From JBHIDJ01 sp046760105 (lineage in GTDB: Bacteria; Pseudomonadota; Gammaproteobacteria; Acidiferrobacterales; SPGG2): a stretch of 28,177 nucleotides of DNA. This document shows, in pieces, positions 14,036-22,113 of this stretch. Both the position numbers and the translations under genes were made by a program. The stretch is taken from assembly GCA_046760105.1 (NCBI GenBank), contig JBHIDJ010000030.1:1-28177 (forward strand), read 5' to 3'. Each line of letters opens with the position of its first letter. Within the stretch, counting starts at the first letter, position 1. The notes under the pieces are model-generated. The model made no database searches. It worked only from the letters and a program-made list of their open reading frames with translations, and had not been told where the DNA came from.

Positions 14036-14704
14036 ATGGCTTACAGTTACGCCCACCCGCATCCGGCAGTTACCACAGATATCGTCATCTTCAGTATCCG
14101 CGACGACCGGCTCAAGCTGCTGCTCGTGAGGCGCGTGCGTGAGCCTTATGGTGGCATGTGGGCACTTCCCGGCGGGTTTGTGGACATCGATGAGGACCTC
14201 GAGGCCTGTGCGTTGCGCGAGTTGGAAGAAGAGACCGGCGTTACCGGTGTCTATCTGGAACAACTGCATACCTGGGGAACCCCGAACCGCGATCCGCGCG
14301 AGCGCGTGATCTCGGTAGCCTATTACGCGCTAATCCCGTCAGATCGCCTGCGGGTCCGGCCCGCCAGCGACGCCAAGGCGGTCGCCTGGTTTTCGCTGGA
14401 TGAGCTGCCGACGCTAGCGTTTGATCATCAGGCCATCGTAGCGATGGCCCACAAGCGGCTGGTTGCAAAGCTTGACTATTCCACCATTGCGTTCCAATTC
14501 ATGCCGGAGCGGTTCACCCTGAGTGAGTTGCAGTCGGTATACGAGATCATCCTCGGCGAAAAACTCGACAAGCGTAACTTCCGAAAGCGCGTACTGGCGC
14601 TCGAGTGCATGGAAAGAACCGACGAGCTGCGGCGAATCGGCAACCATCGACCAGCGCGGCTCCATCGCCTCAGGTTTCCCGACCGAGTGGAGATCATCAA
14701 ATAG
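14036..14704 (+). CDS. nrtR: NrtR-type transcriptional regulator (Nudix domain plus winged helix)
   Basis: NrtR proteins repress NAD biosynthesis genes and release DNA when their Nudix domain binds ADP-ribose or related products. The 222 residues contain a Nudix domain with the box GGFVDIDEDLEACALRELEE plus ETGV (about 47-69) and a C-terminal winged helix (about 158-216; RFTLSELQSVYEIILG, DKRNFRKRVL). The Nudix catalytic pattern G-x5-E-x7-RE-x2-EE-x-G is complete, whereas many NrtRs have lost it, so hydrolase activity may remain. ATG 14036 gives the family N-terminus; the open frame to 14003 runs through operator 2 and is rejected. nadA follows 53 bases later. Confidence 0.88.
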   Translation: MAYSYAHPHPAVTTDIVIFSIRDDRLKLLLVRRVREPYGGMWALPGGFVDIDEDLEACALRELEEETGVTGVYLEQLHTWGTPNRDPRERVISVAYYALIPSDRLRVRPASDAKAVAWFSLDELPTLAFDHQAIVAMAHKRLVAKLDYSTIAFQFMPERFTLSELQSVYEIILGEKLDKRNFRKRVLALECMERTDELRRIGNHRPARLHRLRFPDRVEIIK

Positions 14705-14757
14705 GGATGACGGACCACCCGTGGTGGCGACTGTCGCCGCACACAGAGAGGTACATT

Positions 14758-15813
14758 GTGGATAACGCGCTATCTAGCCCATTGCTCGAAAGAATACGGG
14801 AGATGCCGCTCGCTCCGCCACCCGACTCAGGACAGCTCGTACGTGAGATAAAACAAATGCTTGTCGAGCAGGACGCCGTGCTTGTCGCGCATTATTACAC
14901 CGCGCCGGAGCTGCAGGACCTGGCGGACGAAACCGGCGGGCACGTGTCGGACTCGCTAGACATGGCGCGCTTCGGCCACGAGCATCCGGCCACGACGCTT
15001 GTGGTGGCGGGGGTACGCTTCATGGGCGAGACCGCCAAGATTCTCAATCCGGAGAAACGCGTGCTGATGCCGGACCTCGAGGCTACGTGCTCACTCGACT
15101 TAGGCTGTCCTGCTGATGAGTTTGCGCGTTTCTGTGATGCGCATCCGGATCGGACGGTGGTCGTGTATGCGAACACCAGTGCCGCGGTCAAGGCGCGTGC
15201 GGATTGGGTCGCGACATCCGGAATCGCGATAAACCTGGTGCAACATCTGGCGAAACGCGGCGAGAAGGTCCTATGGGCGCCCGATCGTTACCTCGGAGAC
15301 TACATTCGGAAAACCACGGGGGCCGATATGCTCTTGTGGCACGGTGCCTGTGTCGTACACGAGGAATTCAAGGCCGATGTACTGCAGCGGCTCAAGGCGA
15401 AACACCCCGACGCGGCCGTGTTGGTCCACCCAGAATCGCCCGCCGGCGTCATAGAGCAGGCCGATATCGTCGGCTCGACGACCGCGCTCATCGACGCTGC
15501 CAGAACACATCAAGCCAAGAAGTTCATCGTCGCTACAGATAACGGCATCTTTCACAAGATGCAGCAAGCGGCTCCCGATAAGACGTTTATGGAGGCACCC
15601 ACTGCCGGTGTCGGCGCCACCTGCGAGAGCTGTGCGCATTGCCGATGGATGGCCATGAACGATTTGCACAAGCTCCACAATGTGCTTAAGCACAGTGCAA
15701 ACGAAATTTTTATCGACGAACTCATTCGTCGACGCGCCATGGTGCCGATAAAGCGGCTTCTCGAGTTCGCCAGGCAGCAGCGCATGCAGGTGCTGGGACA
15801 GGGCAACGCTTAA
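14758..15813 (+). CDS. nadA: Quinolinate synthase A
   Basis: NadA condenses iminoaspartate with dihydroxyacetone phosphate to quinolinate, the NAD precursor, using a 4Fe-4S cluster. The 351 residues match E. coli NadA along nearly all their length: VAHYYTAPELQDLADETGG, GVRFMGETAKIL, HPDRTVVVYANTSAAVKARA, VHPESP and GATCESCAHCRWMAMN. Cluster cysteines are expected at C111 (ATCSLDLGC), C198 (HGACVVHEEF) and C295 (SCAHC). I start at GTG 14758 because AGAGAGG lies 8 bases upstream and the length fits. ATG 14707 would add 17 residues and the far start at 14605 overlaps nrtR. No nadB or nadC is in the window. Probably repressed by NrtR. Confidence 0.95.
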   Translation: MDNALSSPLLERIREMPLAPPPDSGQLVREIKQMLVEQDAVLVAHYYTAPELQDLADETGGHVSDSLDMARFGHEHPATTLVVAGVRFMGETAKILNPEKRVLMPDLEATCSLDLGCPADEFARFCDAHPDRTVVVYANTSAAVKARADWVATSGIAINLVQHLAKRGEKVLWAPDRYLGDYIRKTTGADMLLWHGACVVHEEFKADVLQRLKAKHPDAAVLVHPESPAGVIEQADIVGSTTALIDAARTHQAKKFIVATDNGIFHKMQQAAPDKTFMEAPTAGVGATCESCAHCRWMAMNDLHKLHNVLKHSANEIFIDELIRRRAMVPIKRLLEFARQQRMQVLGQGNA

Positions 15814-15909
15814 CGGTCCGACGAGTGGTGTCTCGTTAAATCTGTCCATAAGACCACCCGCCAATCCCGGCGGCGATAAGCCGATTGTGACCGCTACGCA
15901 CGCTTTGGT

Positions 15910-17025
15910 ATGCCGATGTCGTCGACGTTAGCGAGTGCGCGCCGGCGGCAGCTGGAGTATTTTCCGAGTGACTACTTTAGCGCGCGCGAACGCTTTACCA
16001 CCCTCGCGAGCATCCTTCACGCACGCACCGACAGCCACGCTATCCAAGCCCGCGGTCCCGGCGGCGAAACGCTGAGTATAGACACTGCCTATCTTGGTGG
16101 ATCAGCACCGCGGCGACTATTAATCATCTCATCCGCCATACATGGGGCTGAGGGCTTTGCCGGTAGTGCTTTGCAACAGGGCTTTATCAGCGACCTCGCA
16201 GACGTTCCGCCTTTGCCTGACGATCACGGGGTGCTTTTTGTCCACGCGATCAATCCATATGGCTTTGCTCACCTACGGCGGGCGAACGAGAATAACGTTG
16301 ACCTTAATCGCAATTGTTTGACGAGTTTCCCAGGGCCGGCGAATCCCGCGTATGAGGCGTTCAACGCCTTGCTCAATCCGCCTGCCTCGCCGTCCATGGA
16401 CCTGTTTATCCTGCGACTGGCGGGGCATGCTCTGAGGCTAGGGCCGGGCACGTTCACGCAAATCATTGCCGCCGGTCAATACACATTTCCAAAGGGCCTG
16501 TTCTACGGGGGTACAAGCCGGCAAGAATCTATCGCTGTCTTCGACCGCATATTGCGCCGGCCATCGTACGCACGCGTAGCTTCAGTGTTACACATCGATC
16601 TGCACACCGGGCTGGGAAGATATGGGACGTATAAGCTGTTGGCACAGGTGCCGAGCGCGTCACCCGAGTTTCTACAACTACAAAAATGGTTTGGTACCGA
16701 TGCTGTCGCAACTAATCTCGCTAAGACGGCGGGTGCTTATGCTGCAAGCGGCCTGATCGGTTCGGTGACGAAGGCCGCGTTTGCCAACGCACGCGTATAC
16801 ACCGCCACGTTGGAATTCGGTACTTACTCTTTGCCTCGAGTACTAGCTTCGCTGCGCAAGGAAAACTCGCTCCAACATTATGGACTTATCGACTCGACAA
16901 CAGGGCGGAAGATCAAGGCGCAGTTTCTGGAAAGCTTTTGTCCACAAGACAAAACCTGGCGATTCGGCGTGCTCGAACAAGGGATAAACGTGCTGCGTCA
17001 GGCGAAAGCGGGATTATTTGCTTAA
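15910..17025 (+). CDS. DUF2817 (M14-like) metallopeptidase family protein
   Basis: A 371-residue protein of the DUF2817 family, related to M14 zinc carboxypeptidases. Visible motifs: HGAEG (78-82), giving the His and Glu zinc ligands; NPYGF (115-119); NENNVDLNRN (126-135); HIDLHTGLG (228-236), with the third zinc ligand; and TLEFGT (300-305), with the catalytic Glu302. All expected metal and catalytic residues are present, so an active hydrolase is likely, but the substrate is unknown. There is no signal peptide. Starts at 15910 or at ATG 15916 are equally possible. It is convergent with fabB. Confidence 0.88.
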   Translation: MPMSSTLASARRRQLEYFPSDYFSARERFTTLASILHARTDSHAIQARGPGGETLSIDTAYLGGSAPRRLLIISSAIHGAEGFAGSALQQGFISDLADVPPLPDDHGVLFVHAINPYGFAHLRRANENNVDLNRNCLTSFPGPANPAYEAFNALLNPPASPSMDLFILRLAGHALRLGPGTFTQIIAAGQYTFPKGLFYGGTSRQESIAVFDRILRRPSYARVASVLHIDLHTGLGRYGTYKLLAQVPSASPEFLQLQKWFGTDAVATNLAKTAGAYAASGLIGSVTKAAFANARVYTATLEFGTYSLPRVLASLRKENSLQHYGLIDSTTGRKIKAQFLESFCPQDKTWRFGVLEQGINVLRQAKAGLFA

Positions 17026-17062
17026 AAATGAGATAGAACTGACATGCTCGCGAAACGCAGTG

Positions 17063-17083
17063 ACTGACATTGGCAATATCAGT
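17063..17083. terminator. Palindrome between convergent DUF2817 and fabB genes
   Basis: ACTGACATTG, one base, CAATATCAGT form a 10-base stem with one mismatch. It lies 38 bases after one stop codon and 10 bases after the other. No T-run flanks it, so it may be a weak bidirectional terminator or a 3' end structure. Confidence 0.35.
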
Positions 17084-17093
17084 TAGACAGCAC

Positions 17094-18311
17094 TCAACTC
17101 TGCAAGCGCTGAAACACCAAGCACGCATTGGTACCACCAAAGCCGAAGCTGTTGGTCATGGCCGTGTTGACAGGGGCGTTATCGATACGTTCACGAACGA
17201 TCGGCATGCCCTCAGCGCCGGGGTCCAAATTAGTGATATTGGCCGACACACAAATGAGGCTCGCGTCCATCATGAGCAGGCAGTAGATGGCCTCGTGTAC
17301 ACCGGCGGCTCCCAAGGCGTGCCCGGTCAGCGCTTTGGTCGAACTTATTGGCGGGATATGTCTACCGAACACCGCTTTGATCGCTTCCAGCTCGCTAATG
17401 TCGCCAACTGGCGTGCTCGTGCCATGGGTATTGATGTAGTCCACGGGGCGATCCACCGTTTGCCATGCCTGCCGCATACAACGAATGGCACCTTCTCCAG
17501 AGGGTTGTACCATGTCGTAACCATCGGAGGTGGCGCCGTAACCGACGAGCTCTGCATACATTTTCGCCCCGCGCGCCTTCGCGTGTTCCAGGTCTTCCAG
17601 TACCAGCACACCGCCGCCGCCGGACATGACGAAACCGTCGCGATCGGTGTCATAGGGACGTGACGCGGCCTGTGGAGTGTTATTGTGTTTCGACGACAAC
17701 GCTCCCATGGCGTCAAAAAGCAGCGTCATCGTCCAATGGACTTCCTCGCCGCCGCCAGCAAAAACGATCTTTTGCTTACCCATCTGGATCAGTTCGGCGC
17801 CGTTACCGATACAGTGTGCGCTGGTGGCGCAAGCCGAACTGATCGAATAGCTAACGCCCTGGATCTGGAACGGCGTCGCAAGGCAGGCCGCGTTCGTGCT
17901 CGACATCGTCCGCGGCACCATGTACGGGCCGACCTTGCGTATGCCCTTGGCACGCAGGATGTCGGTGGCGCGCAGCAGATTTTCGGTAGACCCACCGCCA
18001 GAGCCCATGATCAAACCCGTGCTCGGGTTTGACACCTCGTGAGGCTCGAGTCCAGCATCCTCGATCGCTTCCCGCAGAGCAAGATAATTAAATGCTGCAC
18101 CATCGCCCATGAAACGCCTGTGCTTACGATCAATCAGCTCGTCTACGTTCAGACGGATAGGGCCGTGAATGTTCGTACGAAACCCGAGATCAACGTATTC
18201 CTGGTGAAATTCAATGCCAGAGCGTCCTTGGCGCAGGGAATCCAGCACCTCCCGCTTGTTGTTACCAATACTGGAAAGGATGCCCAGGCCAGTGATAACG
18301 ACACGCCTCAT
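17094..18311 (-). CDS. fabB: 3-oxoacyl-[ACP] synthase I
   Basis: FabB elongates acyl-ACP in type II fatty acid synthesis and is needed, with FabA, for unsaturated chains. The 405 residues show the ketosynthase triad: C161 in SISSACATSAHC, H296 in NTHGTSTPVGD and H331 in TKALTGHALGAAG, with K326. Glycine-rich GSGGGSTENL and the C-terminal NSFGFGGTNA are present. The neighbour fabA, 12 bases upstream, marks it as FabB rather than FabF. The ATG at 18311 is preceded by AGGAGGCGG. Expressed with fabA, probably as one transcript. Confidence 0.95.
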   Translation of the reverse strand: MRRVVITGLGILSSIGNNKREVLDSLRQGRSGIEFHQEYVDLGFRTNIHGPIRLNVDELIDRKHRRFMGDGAAFNYLALREAIEDAGLEPHEVSNPSTGLIMGSGGGSTENLLRATDILRAKGIRKVGPYMVPRTMSSTNAACLATPFQIQGVSYSISSACATSAHCIGNGAELIQMGKQKIVFAGGGEEVHWTMTLLFDAMGALSSKHNNTPQAASRPYDTDRDGFVMSGGGGVLVLEDLEHAKARGAKMYAELVGYGATSDGYDMVQPSGEGAIRCMRQAWQTVDRPVDYINTHGTSTPVGDISELEAIKAVFGRHIPPISSTKALTGHALGAAGVHEAIYCLLMMDASLICVSANITNLDPGAEGMPIVRERIDNAPVNTAMTNSFGFGGTNACLVFQRLQS

Positions 18312-18323
18312 GAGCCGCCTCCT

Positions 18324-18875
18324 TCAAAACTCGTCGGTAGAAATGAAAAGTCCCACACGCAAATCTTTCGCCACGTAAATCGTACGACTATCGACCTCCA
18401 TTACCGCGTCAGCAACTCCCATAAATAGCTTGCGCATAATGATCCGTGTTATATCAAGACGATATCGTACTAATTTACTGTTCGGTGTCACCTGTCCCCG
18501 GAAAGCAACCTCGCCCACACCGAGGGCGCGGCCCCTGCCGAGTCCGCCCATCCAGGCCAGGAAAAAACCGAGCAACTGCCAAAGCGCATCCACGCCGAGA
18601 CAGCCGGGCATGACTGGATCACCCCGAAAATGGCAGTCAAAGAACCACAAGTCCGGCTTGATATCCAACTCGGCAATGACTTCCCCCTTGCCATAGCTGC
18701 CCCCGGCCTCGGAAATACTCACAATGCGGTCAAACATTAGCATCGGTGGCAGCGGCAATTCGGCATTACCCGGACCAAACAACTCCCCGTGACCACACCC
18801 GATCAATTCTTCGTAGGTGTAGTTGTCCTTTCTGTCGAACGGTGTTGTTCTGGTTAAGTTCTTGTTCAAATCCAC
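18324..18875 (-). CDS. fabA: 3-hydroxydecanoyl-ACP dehydratase/isomerase
   Basis: FabA dehydrates 3-hydroxydecanoyl-ACP and isomerises trans-2- to cis-3-decenoyl-ACP, the branch point to unsaturated fatty acids. The 183-residue hot-dog protein carries LWFFDCHFRGDPVMPGCLGV with catalytic H82 and D96 (DALWQL), and GRALGVGEVAFRGQV, as in E. coli FabA. The N-terminus is about 10 residues longer than in E. coli. I use GTG 18875; TTG 18869 (GTGGA just before it) is also possible, while the open frame to 18986 has no family match. The fabB ATG follows 12 bases after the TGA. The gene is divergent from the TerB gene. Confidence 0.92.
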   Translation of the reverse strand: MDLNKNLTRTTPFDRKDNYTYEELIGCGHGELFGPGNAELPLPPMLMFDRIVSISEAGGSYGKGEVIAELDIKPDLWFFDCHFRGDPVMPGCLGVDALWQLLGFFLAWMGGLGRGRALGVGEVAFRGQVTPNSKLVRYRLDITRIIMRKLFMGVADAVMEVDSRTIYVAKDLRVGLFISTDEF

Positions 18876-19123
18876 GTAGCGAAGTGTGGAGATTCGCCCT
18901 CCCGAACGGTTATCACAATCCCAGCTGCGTTGGTTACAGTGTAGCGCCAGCTGCGCGTCTCGAAAACCCGCTGATCCCGGCGGCACGGACAGATCGGCCC
19001 GAGATATCTGCTAGCGGCCAGCCACAGCCAGTATAGCTCCGCCAACTGGCTTTTACCGCGGGCAGCTAGGCGCGCCCGATCACGATCTGCGATAATGCAG
19101 TGTTTGTTTGACATTCCATTGCC

Positions 19124-19585
19124 ATGATCGGTGCGATAAAACAATTCTTCGACAAGCGCATTGGCGTCGGCGCCGATGGCGCCGATATAGACCGGCGTTT
19201 ACAAGTGGCCACGGCGGCGATGCTGATCGAAATGACGCGTGCCGATTTCGATGTCTCCCAGGAAGAGCTCGACACGGTGGTGGGTGCACTACGAACCACA
19301 TTCGGTTTATCAGCCGGTGAGACGAATGAGCTCATTCGTCTAGCTGAGGAGGAGACCAAACAGGCGACCGATTATTTTCAGTTCACGTCGCTTATTAACA
19401 AGCGATTCATGCCGGAGGAGAAAATCAAGGTTATCGAACTAATGTGGCAGGTCGCTTACGCCGACGGTAGGATGGATAAGTACGAAGATCATCTGGTACG
19501 CAAGATCGCCGGCTTGCTACACGTTTCCCATAAAGCCTTTATTGCAGCAAAGCACAGGGCAAGAGCGTCTTGCTCTAAGGAATAG
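19124..19585 (+). CDS. TerB-like tellurite-resistance family protein
   Basis: A 153-residue soluble helical protein of the TerB/DjlA-N family. Typical features are the N-terminal RRLQVATAAMLIEMTRADFD (about 24-43), which gives an acidic metal-binding motif; the middle EETKQATDYFQFTSLIN; and the repeat motif VIELMWQVAYADGRMDKYED (about 102-121) followed by LVRKIAGLLHVS. The family has a proposed metal-binding role; in chromosomal single copies the function is unsettled, and tellurite resistance should not be assumed. There is no clear Shine-Dalgarno sequence before ATG 19124. It is divergent from fabA. A GCAAGA/TCTTGC hairpin covers the last codons. Confidence 0.85.
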   Translation: MIGAIKQFFDKRIGVGADGADIDRRLQVATAAMLIEMTRADFDVSQEELDTVVGALRTTFGLSAGETNELIRLAEEETKQATDYFQFTSLINKRFMPEEKIKVIELMWQVAYADGRMDKYEDHLVRKIAGLLHVSHKAFIAAKHRARASCSKE

Positions 19586-19649
19586 GAACGTCGTATTTCC
19601 TTTCCGGTTTGGCTGCCATCTGCGCCGCTAGGAACTGCTTGACCATTCG

Positions 19650-19691
19650 AGTCCGCAGTCACTAACCACCAGTTACCAGTCATTAGTTACC
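19650..19691 (-). repeat. Six heptamer units next to the GH65 stop codon
   Basis: On the plus strand AGTCCGC, AGTCACT, AACCACC, AGTTACC, AGTCATT and AGTTACC run in exact 7-base steps and end 4 bases before the GH65 stop. On the minus strand the unit reads GGTRACT. It differs from the other heptamer families in the window but has the same period. No gene is seen in the rest of 19586-19695. Confidence 0.65.
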
Positions 19692-19695
19692 AAAC

Positions 19696-22113
19696 TTACC
19701 CCATCGACCCCGAAACCTTGTGGAAATACGGAAACTCCAACGTGCCGCCGGGTTCGAGCTGGTGCACCTCGCCCCGCACATTGACTTCGACCGGCTCGAG
19801 ACCATCCGCATCGAGAGACAACCTGAATCGCTCATCGTTCATGTCCAGCTCATACCAATGGTTGCGATGTCGCAACCGTAGATGCAGCCCACGCACGCTC
19901 TCTGGCAGCCGCGGGTAAAACGAAATGATCTCGCTGGTCGTATCGATCCCACCGTAGTGACGGAGCACGATATCGACGGTGCCGGCCATCGCGCCCAAGT
20001 GTATACCCTCCGGCGTGGTCCCACCCTGGATGTCAGAGATGTCGCTCTCCAGTGCCTCGCAAAACAGCCGCCATGCGCGCGTACGGTCGAGACGGTCGAG
20101 CACAGAAGCATGTACCACCTTGCTGAGGGTGGAGCCATGCGAAGTGCGGTCCCGGTAGTATTCGACATTACGTTGCACCATGTCATCGTCAAACTCATAG
20201 CCCAGCTGATTGAAGATACGCCGCAGCTCTTTGGGTGATAGCAGATAAAACAGCATCAGCACATCGGCCTGCTTTGAGACCTTATAGCGATCCGGCGAGT
20301 CGCCCTCCGCTTTCAGGATACGATCCAACCGTTCTATGTTGCCGTATTTCTTTCGATAGCCTTCCCAGTCAAATTCTTCGAGCTCGTCGTACCCCTCGAA
20401 CTGACTGATGATGCCATCGCCATGAAACGGAATCGTCATCTTGCGGGTGATATCCGTCCAGCGCTTGGTCTCCTCGCTGCGCAGACCGAGCTTTTCCTTC
20501 AATTCACGACCCCGTTCTGACCTCAGCAGCTCCAGGACCTCGAGGGCGCGTTCCAGCACCCACACCGCCATCACGTTACTGTACGCGTTGTTCCTAAGGC
20601 CTGGCGCATCCGTGCCGGGATACTTCTCGTGATATTCATCGGGGCCCATCACCCGCTCAATCTCGTAGCGCCTAGTTCTCTTGTTATAGGTCGTTATGCT
20701 CGCCCAGAAACGCGCAATCTCCATGATCATCTCCGCACCGTAGTGCTCCATGAACTCCTTGTCTCCGGTCAACATAAAATATTGCCAGGTGTTGTAAACG
20801 ATAGCGGCGTTAACGTGGCGCTGGAAGCGGCTGTAGTCTGGCCCCCATATGCCCGAGCGCGGATTGAGATGCACAATCTGCGTCTCTTCGCGCCCGTTAC
20901 TGCCGCTCTGCCAGGGGTACATCGCGCCCTGATACCCCTCTTCGGCCGCAAGGCAACGCGCTACATCGAGCCGCCGGTAGCGGTAATGCAGTAGCGTGTG
21001 GGTGACCGCGGGCATACGGAAGGTGTAAAACGGAAAAATGAACAGCTCGTCCCAAAAGATATGCCCGCGATAAGCCTCGCCGTGTAATCCGCGCGCGGGC
21101 ACGCCAACATCCCTACCCACCGTATTCGGTGACACCGACTGCAGCACATGAAAGATGTGCAGTCTTATGACCATCTGCTCGGACTTGGACGAGCGGATTG
21201 TCACATCGGACCTGCGCCACAGAGACTTCCAGGCGCGTACGTGCGGTGCCAGCAGTTCGCGAAATCGTCCAACGCGATCAAGCGCGAGCCGTGCCTCGTG
21301 CGAGGCCTCGCTGACGGCGCGATCCCGCGAGCTATACAGCGCCACAATCTTTTCAACCGTCGCCGTTCCCCCCTGCTCCAGCGTAAATACGAGCCTTTGA
21401 CCAATGATAGATTCGTCACGGAATGTTTTGCGCTTCGCGTTGAGATCGTCGCCATCTCGATAGACCCGCGTTCGCGCCGCCTGCGCCATCTGGATGCGCG
21501 ACTGATTAGTCTGCGCGAGCAAGTAAACCACATCTTTACGGTGCTCGCCGACGGCGAGGGTCTCGAGATGTTTCGAGTTGAGCTCGCGGTAGCGGGCAAC
21601 ACCGGCGTTTATAACCGAGCCATCCAGCGTTGACTTGACGGTCACCCGACCAGACCAATTCTCCGGCGTAATGCGGAACTCGATGGCGGCTAGATGCGGG
21701 TTGGCCATATGCACAATACGGCAACTCGCTACCGTTGACTCCCTGCCATGGTGATCGCGAAAGCGAACGCTGCGCTTGAGCATGCCATTCTTCATGTCCA
21801 GTTCCTGGCGATAGTTAAGGATCTCGACCGCCATCAAATTGAACCAGTCGCCGTCTTCGGGACGGAACTTGAGCAACAGCCAGTTGGGGAAGTTCACCAG
21901 GTCTTCGTTAGTTATCGTGCGTCCAGCGATGTAGCTGTCCAACCGGTTGTAGCCACCGGCGAGATACGTGCCAGGATAGTGAATCTCATCTGCCTGCGAT
22001 TCCTCCGCCGCGCCGCGCGTGGCAAAGTAACCGTTACCGAGGGTGCACAGAGCCTCGCGCAGCGGCTCATGCTCGGGTTCAAAGTTGTCATAGACAAGTG
22101 ACCACCCGTTCAT
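19696..22113 (-). CDS. GH65 disaccharide phosphorylase (trehalose or kojibiose type)
   Basis: Glycoside hydrolase family 65 phosphorylases split alpha-glucosides with phosphate to beta-glucose 1-phosphate and glucose. The 805-residue length is usual. The general acid is E493 in MGPDEYHEKYPG. Also present are the N-terminal beta-sandwich start (FEPEHEPLREALCTLGNGYF), HIFWDELFIFPF (351-362), NNAYSN, KQADVLM, TSHGSTLSKVVHAS and QGGTTPEGIHLGAMAGT, which include phosphate-binding positions. Substrate cannot be fixed from sequence, but co-location with otsA and otsB favours trehalose. ATG 22113 overlaps the preceding stop by four bases (ATGA), so it is translationally coupled to the fusion gene. 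Confidence 0.9.
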   Translation of the reverse strand: MNGWSLVYDNFEPEHEPLREALCTLGNGYFATRGAAEESQADEIHYPGTYLAGGYNRLDSYIAGRTITNEDLVNFPNWLLLKFRPEDGDWFNLMAVEILNYRQELDMKNGMLKRSVRFRDHHGRESTVASCRIVHMANPHLAAIEFRITPENWSGRVTVKSTLDGSVINAGVARYRELNSKHLETLAVGEHRKDVVYLLAQTNQSRIQMAQAARTRVYRDGDDLNAKRKTFRDESIIGQRLVFTLEQGGTATVEKIVALYSSRDRAVSEASHEARLALDRVGRFRELLAPHVRAWKSLWRRSDVTIRSSKSEQMVIRLHIFHVLQSVSPNTVGRDVGVPARGLHGEAYRGHIFWDELFIFPFYTFRMPAVTHTLLHYRYRRLDVARCLAAEEGYQGAMYPWQSGSNGREETQIVHLNPRSGIWGPDYSRFQRHVNAAIVYNTWQYFMLTGDKEFMEHYGAEMIMEIARFWASITTYNKRTRRYEIERVMGPDEYHEKYPGTDAPGLRNNAYSNVMAVWVLERALEVLELLRSERGRELKEKLGLRSEETKRWTDITRKMTIPFHGDGIISQFEGYDELEEFDWEGYRKKYGNIERLDRILKAEGDSPDRYKVSKQADVLMLFYLLSPKELRRIFNQLGYEFDDDMVQRNVEYYRDRTSHGSTLSKVVHASVLDRLDRTRAWRLFCEALESDISDIQGGTTPEGIHLGAMAGTVDIVLRHYGGIDTTSEIISFYPRLPESVRGLHLRLRHRNHWYELDMNDERFRLSLDADGLEPVEVNVRGEVHQLEPGGTLEFPYFHKVSGSMG

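Noticed and set aside
14605..14757. Upstream start for nadA inside nrtR
   Set aside because: The extra 51 residues have no NadA similarity; GTG 14758 has a good ribosome-binding site and the right length.
18876..18986. Upstream start for fabA
   Set aside because: The added 37 residues have no FabA similarity.
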